From positions 46,693,991-46,757,990 of the forward strand of contig CM069597.1 of assembly GCA_035771175.1 (NCBI GenBank): a stretch of 64,000 nucleotides of DNA, given 5' to 3'. Under the pieces are notes generated by a model that was not told where the DNA came from, ran no database searches, and worked only from the letters and a program-made list of their open reading frames with translations. How positions within the stretch are numbered: the first letter of the stretch is position 1; every line of letters starts with the position of its first letter. The stretch comes from Paratinospora sagittata. Taxonomy: Eukaryota; Streptophyta; Magnoliopsida; Ranunculales; Menispermaceae. Positions 1-13,200 of this stretch are shown piece after piece. The position numbers and the translations under genes were made by a program.

Positions 1-927
1 CTGAATCTTCCCAGGTGGCCAACGAGTTTGTCAAAAGACGAGAAGAAACAGAATGGTAAGTAAATCTTCTTAATCTTTCTGGTGAATATAAATCACAGTT
101 TTTAGATTGCAATGTCAGAATGAATAAAAGATGAATCAGACGAGCAATTAGTTTATCTATTTGCTCATCTGCCTCGGAAAATCTTGAGTTATTAGGCATG
201 CAGCATGCTTGCTCTGTTTGGTTTGTGATTGAGATACAAATTTTTATATCCGAAAATTCGGAAACACATAAATGTGTTTGGTTGGTCTAATTCGGAAAAA
301 GTTTTTCAAGATTTGGTCAAAAATGATAGAAAGTTATTTTCTAAATTTTCATTTTTATATCGAATCCCTGTTTTTGAATCAAAAACTAAATGCAACCTCA
401 AAAACTCCACAACTTTAGTCTTATGCCTGGAGCTACATAGATTTTGAAATTGCTAGCTACTCCTGTCGTCGCAAATATTTGATGGAATGAAACCACTATC
501 GCATACAGGTTTATTGAAGGCGATTTTGACCAATATGTTTCGCATATGAGGAAGCCACATGTATGGGGTGGCGAACCGGAGTTGTTCATGACCTCCCATG
601 TCCTCCAGTAATTTTCTTTCTTCCTTTATACTCTCTATTTTTTTGTGTGTATAAATGCACTAATTGTAGCATTTCTTGGTCATGAGGGTGGAGAAAATGT
701 CGCGAAGCAATGTTCTTTTTCACTCTTAGAATCTTTTTTTTTTTGTTTTAATCTGCAGGATGCCAATCACAGTTTACATGTATGATGAGAAAGCTGGAGG
801 GTTGATATCCATTGCTGAGTATGGTCAGGAGTATGGGAAGGATGATCCAATCAGAGTTCTCTACCACGGGTTTGGCCATTATGATGCATTGCAAATTCCT
901 GGCAAGGGTGCTAAATCAAGACTTTAG
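1..927 (+). CDS. OTU-domain deubiquitinase, 3' part
   Basis: This is the 3' end of a cysteine protease of the ovarian-tumour (OTU) family, which removes ubiquitin from substrates. Three exons are visible: 1-55, 509-607 and 759-927, all with GT-AG introns and matching phase (a Trp codon and a Gln codon are split). The joined frame reads through the segments EGDFDQYV, PHVWGGEPELF and MPITVYMYDE and ends ...GAKSRL before TAG at 925-927. This is the C-terminal half of the fold as found in the Arabidopsis OTU9-12 group. GFGHYDAL supplies the expected catalytic His. The catalytic Cys lies upstream of the window, so the start is not visible. I see no frameshift or premature stop. Family assignment is firm; the exact paralogue is not. 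Confidence 0.9.
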
Positions 928-2267
928 CATGTGTTCCAGCATGAGTAAGAATGTTGAATTGAAAACATGCATGCCAACTACTAGTAATTTAAGCCTTCAA
1001 CATGATATATGTGTGTTTTTGTACTTGGTTTTAAATCTTCTACATTTGTTCTTGAGAATGTCTGACAAAGTGAAGCAATAAGGTGGGTAGTTATATCTTT
1101 TAAATGTGATGACTAACATTGCAGCTCAAACTTTTTGTGGAACGATGGTTTGCATAAAAGAACTCCATTGTTATTGGTTCCTTACATTTTTGGTAGACTC
1201 CTTTTTATTTTTATAGCTTTAATTAGCATAAATCAATACAATTTCAGTTCAGCTAGTTTTGAATAACAGGTTGACATGTTGGATCAAGCAATGTTGTTGA
1301 TACAAGCTAAGTAGTGCAATTTAAATTTTTATTTTAAAAATCTCCTTCCAATGAGTGTATAATTCAGGGCGTTTTATCAGTAATGTGTACATTATGAATT
1401 TCCCTTTTATTCTACTTAACTCTTTGATATTGGTTCTTACTTATATAAGAAGAAGCAAGACATTTTAAGGAAAATATCATCTGGGATTTGGATAGAAACT
1501 TCTAGTGTTTGACAATTTTAGCTTAGAGAACACAACATGAAAGTTAAGAAACAAATAGAAATTGGACAAAAAATTGAGTCTAACAAAAGAAAGATGTAAC
1601 AATCTTCAGATAGTCAGCAAAGCATTCATCATTTGTACAGGATAAACCCTCTACAAAAAACATATCAAATATCAAGGAATTCCTAGTTAAAATCAAAATT
1701 TTCCCTTCCTGATGGATTGTGATAGTTGCAAACCTATTAAAATAGAATGTTGACCAATTAGTACAGATTACTCATCGAATTGAGATCTGTTTCCATAGCA
1801 ATCAGGGACTTTGAAGGAAAAAGTTTTGAGTTGTTCCTGTCAAAGTCTCAGTACTTGGAAAAAAGGAACAATTCTCCAAAAAAATCAGAAAATAAAGGAA
1901 TTGCAAAAAGCCTGATTTTGCAAAAACAAGTGGTGGGGGGGGTAAGCTAAAATGCAAACCAAGAACTAATTCTGCACATCAAAGTCTAATAGAGAAGAAG
2001 ATGCTAAAAGGGAATTCTGACAGTCACAATCTAGCTAATTTCGGGTGTGGATGATGCGGCTTTTCCACTCCTATTAGTTGAATAATGAGCACCACCACCA
2101 CCATCAGGAATGCCCAGCTTTAAGACTAACCACGGGATAGGGTAGGATATTTTGCATCAGTTTCTAGCTACATGACCTCGTCCTTGAAGGAAGATGCTTG
2201 GTTGATTGCAGGTCGCAGAACTAATAAAAGAAACGTACACTGATAGCCAAACTGTTCATTTGACTTA
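928..2267. other. Intergenic region between convergent genes
   Basis: This stretch lies between the stop codons of the convergent OTU and cornichon genes, so it must hold both 3' UTRs. It is AT-rich, with a G-run near 1935. I see no reading frame that resembles a protein and no clear repeat. Confidence 0.6.
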
Positions 2268-5216
2268 TCAAAATATTCCAGATTCAAACGCACCGTCATC
2301 TTCATCAATAAGTGTGACAGCTGTTGACACAAGCCTGCAAAAGATCAACATTTTCACGGTTCAGATAGCAGGATTTAATATCTGAACAACTAAAGATCAT
2401 TGTAGAGAGGGGGCGTAGATGGTAAAATGGCCTTCATGTAATTAATTTGCAAAGGTGCATTGAAGGAAAACGTATCCTATTAAAAATGGATGCAGTAAGA
2501 TTAAAATGAAACTGCCCCAAAAGTTAAGCTTATTTGAAGCCTAAGTTGCTACACTTTGAGGTTTAAAAGTTAGCAAAGAGCGTCTGAAAATGAAGACAGC
2601 TATAGCATGGCATATAGTGATAATCTGGGAATGACAGGAGAAGCATTTAAGCAAATGAAGACAACCCCTGAGGCATGGTAGCAGATCAAATATTTTTCAA
2701 GAACATAGGAAAAGTATCTCCAATTTAAATAGAAATGTGTAGCTGTCTGTAAATCCTCTAAAGCCAAAAACATAGTAGTTGTCTTCCAGTTCAGGCTGAT
2801 TATCAATTCATCGATTATGATTGTAACTTGTTATCTGACATTAAACTTTGTGCTCCTTAAACGTTTAGAACTGAAGGAAAACAATAGGAAACCACACATA
2901 ATTTCAATTCAGACATAATATAAACTAAATGATTTAAGGACAGTAAGCTACCAATGACAAATACTGCACAGATTGCAAAACTTTTATGTACAAAAATAGC
3001 AGAGAAAGCACATGGTAAGCATATTACAGTAGAAACAACATATTTCAAGGTTCAAATTCTGAGATTAGTGACATAAAATCAAGTATTATAAGATAAACCT
3101 GAATATCACTATGAAGAAGAGAAGCAAATAGAAACCAAGCTTGAATATCCTATAGTTTTTCTCGCCATCAATAGCTCTGAAGATCTCAGTGACGTAAATG
3201 AGATGCTTCTGCTCCATATACCTGATATTTACAAAGAATAGATAATGAGGGAATAGCCCTTTTTTCCCATTTTCTTATGATAAGTCTGAAAATACAAATC
3301 AACACTACTTTAAAGCCAGATCATGAGGTGTACTGAAGAATGAAGATATTGACCTAAAAGTGAATATTCAATTTTGGAAAAAGTAAATAAATAAAATTTG
3401 ACGAGTGACAACCATAAATTGGAGTCAAAACTTGAGGCATAAACACATGTTGAAGAAATGTTTGTAGAAAAAAAAATAATGCTAACATTATTGATGCCGG
3501 CTTGGTGCAACCATAGAAGTTGCTCCATTGGGACTTGGGGATCAAGCCGGCCTCTTCATAATGCAAAAGTAAGGCTTTGTACCTCAACGGCTCAACCCTC
3601 CTCAAACCCCCCAGTAGCAGGAGCCTTGTATATTGGGCTCACCCTTTTTACTACTAATGAAAAAGGAGAAAAAAAAAACAAAAAAACAATTGATAACATC
3701 ATCAAGTTAAATTATTCAAATCTGGCATTAAAGGCTTTATTTTCATGGAAATAAGATATTTTGGTTTTCTGGTTATGGTAAATTAATATACATAGATCAT
3801 AGCAAAAGAAGAGTACTAAACAAAGTTTTAAACTTAAAAGTCGTATTTCGACAATAGTTAAAGGCTACAAATTCAATTCCTGTCCCAAAGGAGGAAGATG
3901 CAACAAATGATTTTATAATGTACTTTTGTATTGGATAAATACACAATATACAACTCTCATAAGAAGATGATACTTACAGTTTTATATGATAGTATGTAAG
4001 AGGCACAGAAATTAGAAACATGAACCAGTGCCATGTCAAGAGATAAGCAGCAGATAAAAATCCTTGCATTACAAACTCTGGGAGAACACAAGCATTGATT
4101 CGCGATGATGAATCATAAGGATTGATGTGATCAGACTCTAAATCTGCTAAGCAAACAAACTGGAACAACAATTGAAGTCATTAGAACAACAGGCAGAAAG
4201 ACAAATTAACAACTACCTATCACAACAGATTAAATGAGGAATGCAATTTCATTTTAGAACTATAAAGAAGAAAAATAAAATAAAATTTGAAAGACAACAA
4301 AGCGCCAATCAGATCAGATTATATTAAATGAGGAGTGCAATTTCATTTTAAAACTATAGAAAAGAAAATCAAACTTGAAATACAAAAAGGCCAATTAGAT
4401 CACGGATATGTCTTTCCTCAATAAACACCAGATACAAAGTGTATAGATATGTCTAACGTCATTTTTGAACAATTGCATATTTAACAAAAATCATCAAGCA
4501 ATCAGAAAGCGCCTTAAATCAACATCCTAACCCAAGAAACAAGAAAAAATTGATTAAATAGTAAAGAATGAGTGTACATAACATTTTAATTAAGATTATC
4601 AAATCTAAAGTACAAAGCAACAAGTAAGTAAATTGCATTTTCCAGCCAAAATGCTCAAAAATTGGAAAATGGAAGCTCCATTCCATTCAAAGATATACTT
4701 GAAGGAGGCAATTGTTCAAATCTTTAAACTGAAAAAAAAACTATACAATTAATTGAAGTTTCATGGCAAGAAACTCCTCAATATGCAAGGAAATCACCAG
4801 CGACCATCCAATAGCTCTGGTTTGGTACATGACAATGGAAAATTACTGTTTTCTTTCAATTCAAGCAATTCTTTCCCTAAGTTGTCTTGTCCACTACCTC
4901 CTTCTAATTGCCTTTTTGTTCTCTTTTCTTTACTTTTCTCTATCGATTAACACTACAGATCACATAGCTGATAAAAAAAAAGCCGTAAAACCTCCTAAAT
5001 CCTGTACTTGTAAACGCGTAATTGTAAAAATTTCTCGTTGAAGATGCAAAATCCTCAACGACAAGATTTGATGAGAAAAGGTAAAGTGATGAGAAGCTAA
5101 CTAATTAGAATCTGCAGATCAATTAGGGTTTGGAGATATACCTGATAAACGGTGACAGCGAGGAGAGCAATGACAACGAAGAAAGAGATTAACCAGAGAA
5201 TCAGTTCCCAAGCCAT
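2268..5216 (-). CDS. Cornichon family ER cargo-receptor protein
   Basis: Four exons on the minus strand join to a 148-aa protein: 5142-5216, 3978-4159, 3099-3221 and 2268-2334. All introns are GT-AG and phases agree. Cornichon proteins are small membrane proteins of the early secretory pathway that load cargo into COPII vesicles. The frame starts MAWELILWLISFF, a first membrane helix. It then has the family signature of an acidic loop followed by INPYDSSSRIN, then LPEFVMQG, WHWFMFL and the conserved EQKHLIYVTEIF block. It ends with a hydrophobic segment and an acidic tail. Plant cornichons are usually about 135-150 aa, so it looks complete. The ATG at 5216 is the natural start because the first helix begins at once. 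A TATA-like box lies 73 bp upstream. Intron 2 carries an Au-like SINE tail. Confidence 0.93.
3565..3655 (+). repeat. Au-like SINE, 5'-truncated
   Basis: The stretch has the spaced blocks of the plant Au SINE tail: TAAGGCTTTGTAC, then a C-rich run, then AGCAGGAGCCTTGTATATTG and a final GGGCTCACCCTTTTT. The tRNA-like head is missing. It lies in cornichon intron 2, antisense to the gene. The family call rests on remembered consensus features. Confidence 0.55.
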
Positions 5217-5288
5217 GAGAGTTCTTTTGGATCAAAAGGAAGAGAAAAACCTTTCAAAAAATCAGTAGAGAAAGTACTCACTGGCTGT

Positions 5289-5296
5289 TATTTATA
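5289..5296 (-). promoter_or_regulatory. Putative TATA box of the cornichon gene
   Basis: The minus strand reads TATAAATA here, 73 bp before the cornichon ATG. The spacing would give a short 5' UTR of roughly 40 bp. No transcript data support it. Confidence 0.45.
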
Positions 5297-5797
5297 ACTA
5301 GCGAAAAATGTTTTTAAGCCTTTTAATAGATCCTTAATTTTTAGAAATAATAGAATGTATGATATTGTAATTTATGTTTTAATTAGTCAATTCAGTCATT
5401 TAAATATATTTAAAATGATTAAAATTTCATCCAATCACATACATGAAACATCATTCAAATAACTGCTAATTTTCCTCTAACAATTCTATAAGTAATAATT
5501 AGTGTTGGACGAGTATTTTATTTGTATTATATATGCTACTATGCTAGAAATGCATAAATGTTTATCAGTAGACGCAGGATAACAAAAATGTCTTTCAAAA
5601 GATAATTAAATGATAAAATTACATCTTACCATTATATAATTAATCTTTTATTACCAAATATAATTATTTTCATGCTTCAGGTTGTATGGCTTTAGTAGTA
5701 TAAATACTTGAAAATAAGCTTCGATAGTTTTGAACAAAGATGAGGATGAAATATTTAACATATCATTCTTCTAACAAAAACTCCCAAATCAAAAATT

Positions 5798-8346
5798 CTA
5801 TCCCTTGCGTTTTCCCTTTCTGTTCTGCTTGCTGCTGCTGCTGCTTTCAAGTCTCTTTCGAGCAGCTTCAAACTCCTCGGCAGTGGGTTCGGGGCCTAAA
5901 CTACTGTTGTCATTGCATTTTGCCAGTATGGATGAGAACATAGAATCAAATTGCTCTTTCCTCTGGTCTCTGCGCTGAGAAATTATCGCATATAGATCTG
6001 CATCTGACTGTTTATCAGATCTGCAAAGAGTTTAACATGAGTTTCAATTCAAAGAACAAGTTGCAATCACATATAATGAGTGAAAGTGAATAATCAACTG
6101 AAACAGCCAACTTACTTTGATTTTGGCTTAAGAGGATTTACGGGCGGTTTCGTTTTAGAGATTTGCTTTGCCCATTTCTGATAGGCTTTGGTTTCCTTCA
6201 GCTCTCCTACATAAACAAATTAAGATTTTGAGGACTTTATCATCTCTCCAATTCCCACTCTATTTCAATTAGAAATAAAGACGTGACTTCCTAAAATCTA
6301 GGATTATTATATTCCTAAATAAACAAGTCCATTTATGTACTAAATTTCCAGGCTTGGCTTTGAAAAGAAGATAGAAAGCCATACCCCCAGCAATTGCTTC
6401 ATTAATGATATCCTTGAACCGGTGTGAATCAAGCTTAGGATCCGAGCATAGCATTGAGCAGAAAAACCTATGGAAATAAACACTTAAAAAGTTAGTAGTC
6501 TGAGTTCCTAAAGAAGTGTGTGAGAATCATATAGACCCACATGATACCTGTTCATGTTACCCTTGAATTTCTTATATAGATCCTTCAAATCCTTCTTCTC
6601 AGAATCAGATCCTCTATAGTTTGCTTCAAACTCTTCAATATCAGCTTCTGTGACCTGCAATAAACACAAAACAAGTTCACTCATAGAACAATAGAAAGAA
6701 GGAAAAACATCAAAATGAAATAACAAAATTTCTCTTCAACATAATAACATTGCAGTACCTTTTTGTACACTGCTCGAAAGTATTCTTGGAGATTTTGAGC
6801 AAAGTCCCCTGAGAGGTCCTGACCATCAAAAATACTGCAGATGATAAGATGCGATGTGCTCCTAGTAGGCTAGTAGTTCAACATCAAATAAAAGCACAAA
6901 AATAGGTTTGAGAGCCTAACAACCTCATCATCAACACAACCAGTTTGATCATAAAGTGCCCTTTTCTCCTCATCTCCAACAATGGAAATCACCTTCTGCA
7001 GTTGCTGAAATTTCTCTTTGGCTTCCTATAAAAATAAATAGAGCATTGAGTATAGAACAGAACAGTCACAAAACAAAGGGTTATTCCCAATACTGGTCTT
7101 ACCAAGGTAGAGAGAACATAACAGGTCAAATTTAAGATAAAAGAAAATACAAGAATGCGGGATCATGGAATATTAACTCTCACCTCATCACCTGGATTCT
7201 TATCTGGATGAAGGCGCAAAGCCAACTTATAGTACGCTTTCTTTATCTCCTGCTGAGATGCTGTCCTCTCTACACCAATAATCTACGAAGAGATTCAGTT
7301 ATTAAGTGGCAATTTGAGATTGATTAAGATCACACAACAATATACAAGTGCAACCATCATATGCACATCGAAGAATTGAAAAAGCTTTAGGTCCAGGATT
7401 TGGCACTGAAGAAAAGATTTGAAGGAATAGCCCTTTCATGGAAGAAACATCTTGAAGTAAAACTAATTGGAGGATTAAAATTAGTGCTGCTGACTCAAAT
7501 AGTAACAACTGAGAAACGTCTACTTTTTTCACCATTGCATTCAATATAAGAATGTACCATGGTGGAAAAGAACATATGAACCAAAACTCTTTATCTAAAT
7601 GTGATGATTTTGCAACCATTGGCATATACGACATCACGGCATTAATCAAACTTGGATCTCAAAACTAGCTTAATAATGCAACCGTCTCATGAGCAATTTG
7701 AACGCAACAACAAAAAAACCTTCGTCACGCCGATATACCTCATTTTTGTTGTTGCTATTGTCTGAATTTCTCTTTTCAAAGACTCCACTTCATTATAGAA
7801 ATTCATCTTGGAGGAAAAAAAAAAAAATCAATTCTCCAGCATCCATAGATTAGAGGAATCTCGCTGCAAGCAGTGTAATCAACAACACATCCCACATTTA
7901 TTCCTTAGTTTCCTCTAGTTCAGAACTAAACGCATCTAGAAACTAAACGTGTTCTAAAAAGCAGATAAACAAAAATACAAAAGATAAAGTTGCTAAAAAC
8001 AAATAAGAAACACGCACTCACAGAAGATTCATAAAATCAAAGCAATCGATCAATCCAGCCGAATGATTATCGAAATGAAGAGCGTAGAGAAAACAAGCAT
8101 ATTTTTTAGATCTGTTTCCGAAATCTTGCAAAAGCAAACCCCCCATAGCAAGCAAGCAAGCAATCAGAGATTCAAACTCCAAAGAAAATCACTAACAACG
8201 AAATGTTCAATTAAAGGAAAGAAGACAATAATCACCTCATACAAGCTGTTCTCTTTCGTCGAGGATTCATTAACACAATCTTCTTGGACTTGCTCTCCTT
8301 CTCCCATGATGTCTTCAGAAACCCTAGATTTCCTCTTCCTCGCCAT
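5798..8346 (-). CDS. DnaJ protein 6-like / DNAJC9 homologue
   Basis: Eight minus-strand exons join to 291 aa: 8236-8346, 7184-7282, 6924-7025, 6759-6818, 6548-6654, 6385-6467, 6116-6206 and 5798-6020. All introns are GT-AG with consistent phase. The J domain spans about residues 35-105, with the HPD motif at 62-64 that stimulates Hsp70 ATPase. The middle block ([20 protein letters not shown] and [16 protein letters not shown]) is typical of plant ATJ6 and animal DNAJC9. The tail is basic and Ser/Lys-rich and ends with a run of Ser. Animal DNAJC9 also handles histones H3-H4; a similar nuclear role here is inference. The start at 8346 (MARKRKS) matches the family better than an in-frame ATG at 8367. 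For exon 4 the acceptor at 6819 was chosen over one at 6837 because it keeps frame. Confidence 0.92.
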
Positions 8347-8423
8347 GTCGATGCGTACGAGTTTCACAAGAAGGAAGTTTTCGAATAGGATCTGATTTTC
8401 TCCGCTTTTAATCAGTGAGAACT

Positions 8424-8483
8424 TTTCCCGCCATTTATATGGCGCGGATCGTGTTGGTTATCACCATTTCTGCTTTTTCCCGC
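8424..8483 (+). promoter_or_regulatory. Paired E2F-type sites upstream of the DnaJ gene
   Basis: Two copies of TTTCCCGC occur at 8424-8431 and 8476-8483, about 80 and 130 bp upstream of the DnaJ start codon. They match the plant E2F consensus TTTSSCGC. Looser relatives (ATTCCCGC, TTTCCGCC) follow to about 8535. E2F sites mark genes expressed in S phase, which would suit a histone-linked co-chaperone. The motifs are seen; function is inferred. Confidence 0.55.
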
Positions 8484-9544
8484 CCTAAAATCCCTGACAC
8501 TACACGGCATTCCCGCTACAATTTATAAGCATTTCCGCCCTAATATAATTATATATAACCAACGTTCGCTTGCTTAAGATATTTTGGCATCCCTTCCTTT
8601 TAAGCGAAGTAACGAGTTCCAAATATTTTCGTATATGTTGCTATTATTTATTGAAAAGCTTTTATATTTTTATAGTTCAACTCGAATTAAATTTAGATGG
8701 ATTAGTCTTGTCATAACAAAAGGAAGACATTATTTATTAGGAGACCTTAGCACTTTTATAGTCTAATTCAGATCGAATTTAGATGAATTAATCTCGTCAC
8801 AAAGTAGAGGAAGATACCACCTAGGTGCCGTTCAACGGTACAATTAAAAAAGAAAACAAAAATATATATATATATATTTATTTATTTATTTATTTATCAT
8901 CAAGGAAAAAAAAAAGTCTAATATTTTTTATATTACCTTATAAATGCTGATAGTACGTTTTATTTTATTAAGGAAGTTTATTTTAATGTAATAAAGGGTA
9001 ATATAACAATTATTAAATTTAGGTTGGCCCTCTCCAATAAGAACAAATAAATGAGGGCATTTGGTTTATAAATTCATAATGAATATTATTAAATTTATTA
9101 TCTATCTTCGAAATAACATAGCACACACTCAATAGACCTTTCATGCTTAATGTGGTTTTTTCCATGTATAATTGAAAACTGATTTGGACTTCAACTGGAT
9201 AAACTGAGGAGAATGTATGTATGTTGTTCTTTTCATAGCCCTTGAAAAGGAAGTATTATACATTTCCCATAGAAGATTGGATTCTTTATTCATTTAGATG
9301 TATTAGGACATACTTCAAATGTTAGCTAAGTATGCCTATACTTTTTATATGGGGAATTTCAAATTTTCCTCTAGTAGTTTTAAGTAGGTTAAAGGGCAAC
9401 GAGACACAATAGTTAAAGCTGCTCCATTATGTTTAGAGGTCACGATTGCGTAATCATTTCTCTTTTTTATATTACCTTATAAATGCTGTTAGTATTTTTA
9501 TTAAGGAAGTTAATTTTAATGTTATAAAAGGGTAATATAACAAT

Positions 9545-9830
9545 TTAAATATTGATCTAAAAAGAATCTATATTTTTTTATATTCCCCTCACTTTTCCTT
9601 TTTTTCTTACATGAGAAGCTTACTATTGGAGCAATGAATAATGAGATTGACTAATTTTAGAACTAAATAAAAAAAATATTAAATATTGAAAAATATTAAA
9701 TATTGAACTTAAAAGAATCAATATTTTTTTATATTTCCTACACTTTTCCTTCTTCTGTTTTTTTCTTACATGAGAAGCTTACTATTGGAACAATGAATAA
9801 TGAGATTGACTAATTTTGGAACTTATACAG
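9545..9830. repeat. Tandem duplication, period about 159 bp
   Basis: A unit of about 120 bp is present twice. Both copies contain TACATGAGAAGCTTACTATT followed by GGAGCAATG or GGAACAATG, then AATAATGAGATTGACTAATT. The start of this shared core shifts from 9608 to 9767, giving the period. The copies differ by a few substitutions and small indels. No coding sense is seen. Confidence 0.75.
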
Positions 9831-10274
9831 TAAAATAAAAAACATATAGACTTTTTATGATTATAAGTTTGCAATTATTTCATTATTGATGTATTAATAA
9901 ATTTTAAATTGTTTGAAATATTTATATACTCACTATAAATAACCATGACACCACACACAAGATTATATACGATTAAATGAGCAATAATTAAAAGCATGTA
10001 ATTTAAATTTATACTAAATCAAAATTCACTGAATTGAATTGGTTTAAAATTATATCTCTAATCATGTAGGCTTTGACAGGCTTCACAAACTTCCATGTTG
10101 ATGCCAAGCACATTTTCATCTTCTTTGATACACAAACAGAAAGCTGAAGAGAATTAGAAAACACAGATTGTGCTTTAATTAATTAGGTGTGAAATGGCTG
10201 CCCATTCAGCTCATACAACTACTGGGTTAGTCAAAACTCAAAAGATGAGTGTCAACTGACAAGAGATAATAGCC

Positions 10275-13200
10275 TTAGGAAGCACCATCAGGCTGGATGA
10301 AAGGGTTTGCAATCTCATCAGTGCCATCAGTTGGGGATACAAGCATCACTGCTGTTCCCCTACAAACCTGCAACCCCACCACCACACACACATTGTTATA
10401 ACTCACAATAGCAGATGCTATAACAAGAAGTAAATAACACGGTAACGTAATTTTGTACATCTCAATTCAACTCAATTCAACAAAACCTTCTTTCAAGTTC
10501 ATGGAATCGATTACATGAATCTCCTTCCTCTATCAAGGACCAAGTCAACATTTAAAACATAATTTTTGTATACGTGCCTTGAAAACCAGTCAAATTGGCC
10601 TTTATTTTTAGTCACAAGATTATAATAATTCTCCATTTCTAGAGTACATCCTGCCAACGGCGTCATGAATCATTCTAGAGAACATGTAGGCACATAGAAC
10701 TGGCAGCTCCCATATGAGCCTTAAAGATAAGGTGGGCGCATAAGCCCCACATGGAAACAGGAAGAAGCCCAGGACAAAAGATGAAAGCCCTCACAAACTA
10801 AGGGTGAATAGGGCCTTAGACAACAAGGGCAATAGGCCCACAACAAGACCCTAGAGAACTAACAACCATAGTTGCTCCATTATTTTGTTGGTAAAGGGAC
10901 TTGAACCCTCCCCCACTTGTGAAAGGGCCGGTGCTAACCAGCTCAGCAAATGCTAGTTGGCCAATCAAACAGGAATTTGAAATACAACAAAGATGCAGAA
11001 GATAGATGAATTGAAATAACAAAAAACATAAATTCCAAAACAAAAACATATCTATTTATAGGATGATCTTGGAAGTAAGTAGCAACACCAAGATGAGGGG
11101 AAAATGGACAGAGATGGTACAGGGCAAGTGGAGCAAAGAACAGCGCCAGCAATGGCTAAAAAAAAACACGAGATTGTGCAAGTTGTAAGCTAAAACTCGT
11201 GTAGCCAGCCAGCCTCATGTCATTGCATAAAGGCTTTGTTTTGTTGAGTTCAGTTTGAATATAATTGAAAATGGCATTTAGCAAGACCTCTATTATATGG
11301 TTGATATGCAAAAGCCAGATTATAAATCTTCAAAAAAATAATTTCCCTACATGAGATCCATCAAGACCATTCATATCCAACATATGGAAACTGCGTTTAA
11401 GAGATTTATACAAATAGTAATAATTGAGAGGAACATACTATTAAGCCAAGACGTCTAGTCTGATCTGTAGTCTTCAGTGGATCATCTGGATCTGCAATGC
11501 AAGCAATAAATGTTTTATAACTTGCACTGTCCATTAAAGGCAATTATTCCTACTATGTGCAGTGATATACAAAGATTCCAAAAAACCATACCCACCACTC
11601 CTTTTTCTGCAGTTGCAAACATGATGTATATTCCGTCCTTTCCCAAGATATTTAAAAGAAAATTTCTAACAAAGGAACAAGAAACTTACAAGCTGAAGAG
11701 CTAAAAACTTTCAATCATAGAAGTTAAATATGGACCAAGGTGGCCCAACTAACTGCAAATGCTACCCACCAGTAGAAGAAACATGAGGAAATTAAGAAAG
11801 GACATCCAAAAGTTTTTCCCAACAAAACTAAATACTAGAGTTGAGGTACGAGACCTATGAGCAGGGATGAATAAAGAGGATCCAAACTTTAAAAAATAAC
11901 AGTCCCAGTGATACAGAACTGATAAATTCCTTTATAAAAGAAGAGGCATCTGATAAACCTCCGATGCATTTCACATATGTTAGGCGGAAGGGAGTACGAA
12001 AAGAAGAGGTGGCAAAGGCTTTGGATGATGGAATTGAGGAGCAGCGCACGTGAGTAGTTAGTGGGGGTAAATGATATAAATAGGGATGGCATGTCATATG
12101 AGGGGCGGTTGAGTATTCTCTTGTAAGGAGTGGTAGAGCACTCGAAATCTCTGTATTTTGTTCTTGTACTCTTGTATACGTGTATTCTTGTAGTCTTTCA
12201 TTCTTAGGTCCTTGGAGGATTGCAATTGGAATTCTTGTAAAGGATTACTGGGTGTTTCTTCTTCCATTTGAAGGATTAATACATTCATTCATTCTCTGTT
12301 TTCTAAACAATTTACATCCCAAAATCTGATTCCTATCAAATTGGTATTAGAGCAGTTTTTTTATCTTGCGAATGGCTGGAAAAAAAAAAAAATTCAAGAA
12401 CGGAACCTATGAATGAAAGAAACGAATCTGTTACGAGAGGATTTTCACAAGGAACTTGAGCGTTTCAACGAGGGTTTTGAGAAGATTCCCATCTTGGAGA
12501 AAAGTATAGAGATGATCATGGAAAAGCTTGATCAATTAATTCGTCCGCAACTTGACCCCGGATCTGCTCATAATTCCAGGATGGATGAACCACACCTTCG
12601 TCGCGCAACGGATCCCCAACGCTGGGGAAATATTGACCCTATTTCATATCAGAATGTTCATTGATTCAATGATCAAATTCGGAAATTAGATCTTCCTACC
12701 TTCGATGGAGACAATCCAGACAGTTGGTTGTTTTGTGCGGAACAATATTTCAAGGTGAACAAGATGACTGAGGAAGAGAAATTAGAAGCTGCGGCGGTAT
12801 GTATGGAGGGAGAAGCATTAGCGTGGATGCAATGGGAGGAAAGACGTCGAGCGATTAATCATTAGGCGGAGTTCAGTGACATGTTAATCGTTTCAGATTG
12901 GCTCAAGCGGGCAATCTTTATGAACAATTTTTGGCCATTCGCCAAGATTGATCTGTGAGTGACTTTCGACGGAAGTTCGAAGAGCTTGCAGCACCCTTAA
13001 CGGGGGTAAGTGATCTAGTGTTAGAGAGTAGTTTCATTAACGGGTTGAAACCAGAAATTCGAGTGGAGGTTTGACTGCTCAAACCTAAGGGTTTGTCTCA
13101 GATCATGGATATTGCTCAATGGATCGAGGACAAGAATCACGCCCTATTTCCTCCTTCTTCCTTGGGAACCTTTAATGGTAGCAAAGGGGCCGTTCAGGGT

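Larger units (their letters stand above)
8347..10274. other. AT-rich intergenic region with duplicated blocks
   Basis: Apart from the E2F-type sites near the DnaJ gene, no gene is visible. A block beginning TATTACCTTATAAATGCTG occurs near 8930-9022 and again near 9471-9555. The second copy is followed by a tandem pair described separately. Near 8760-8845 is a sequence resembling SINE 3' tails (AATCTCGT... CTAGGTGCCG). Confidence 0.5.

Noticed and set aside
6819..6836. An alternative acceptor for DnaJ exon 4 (after CTGCAG)
   Set aside because: It shifts the frame; the next acceptor (TGGTCAG) keeps frame and gives VDDEDLSGD as in the family.
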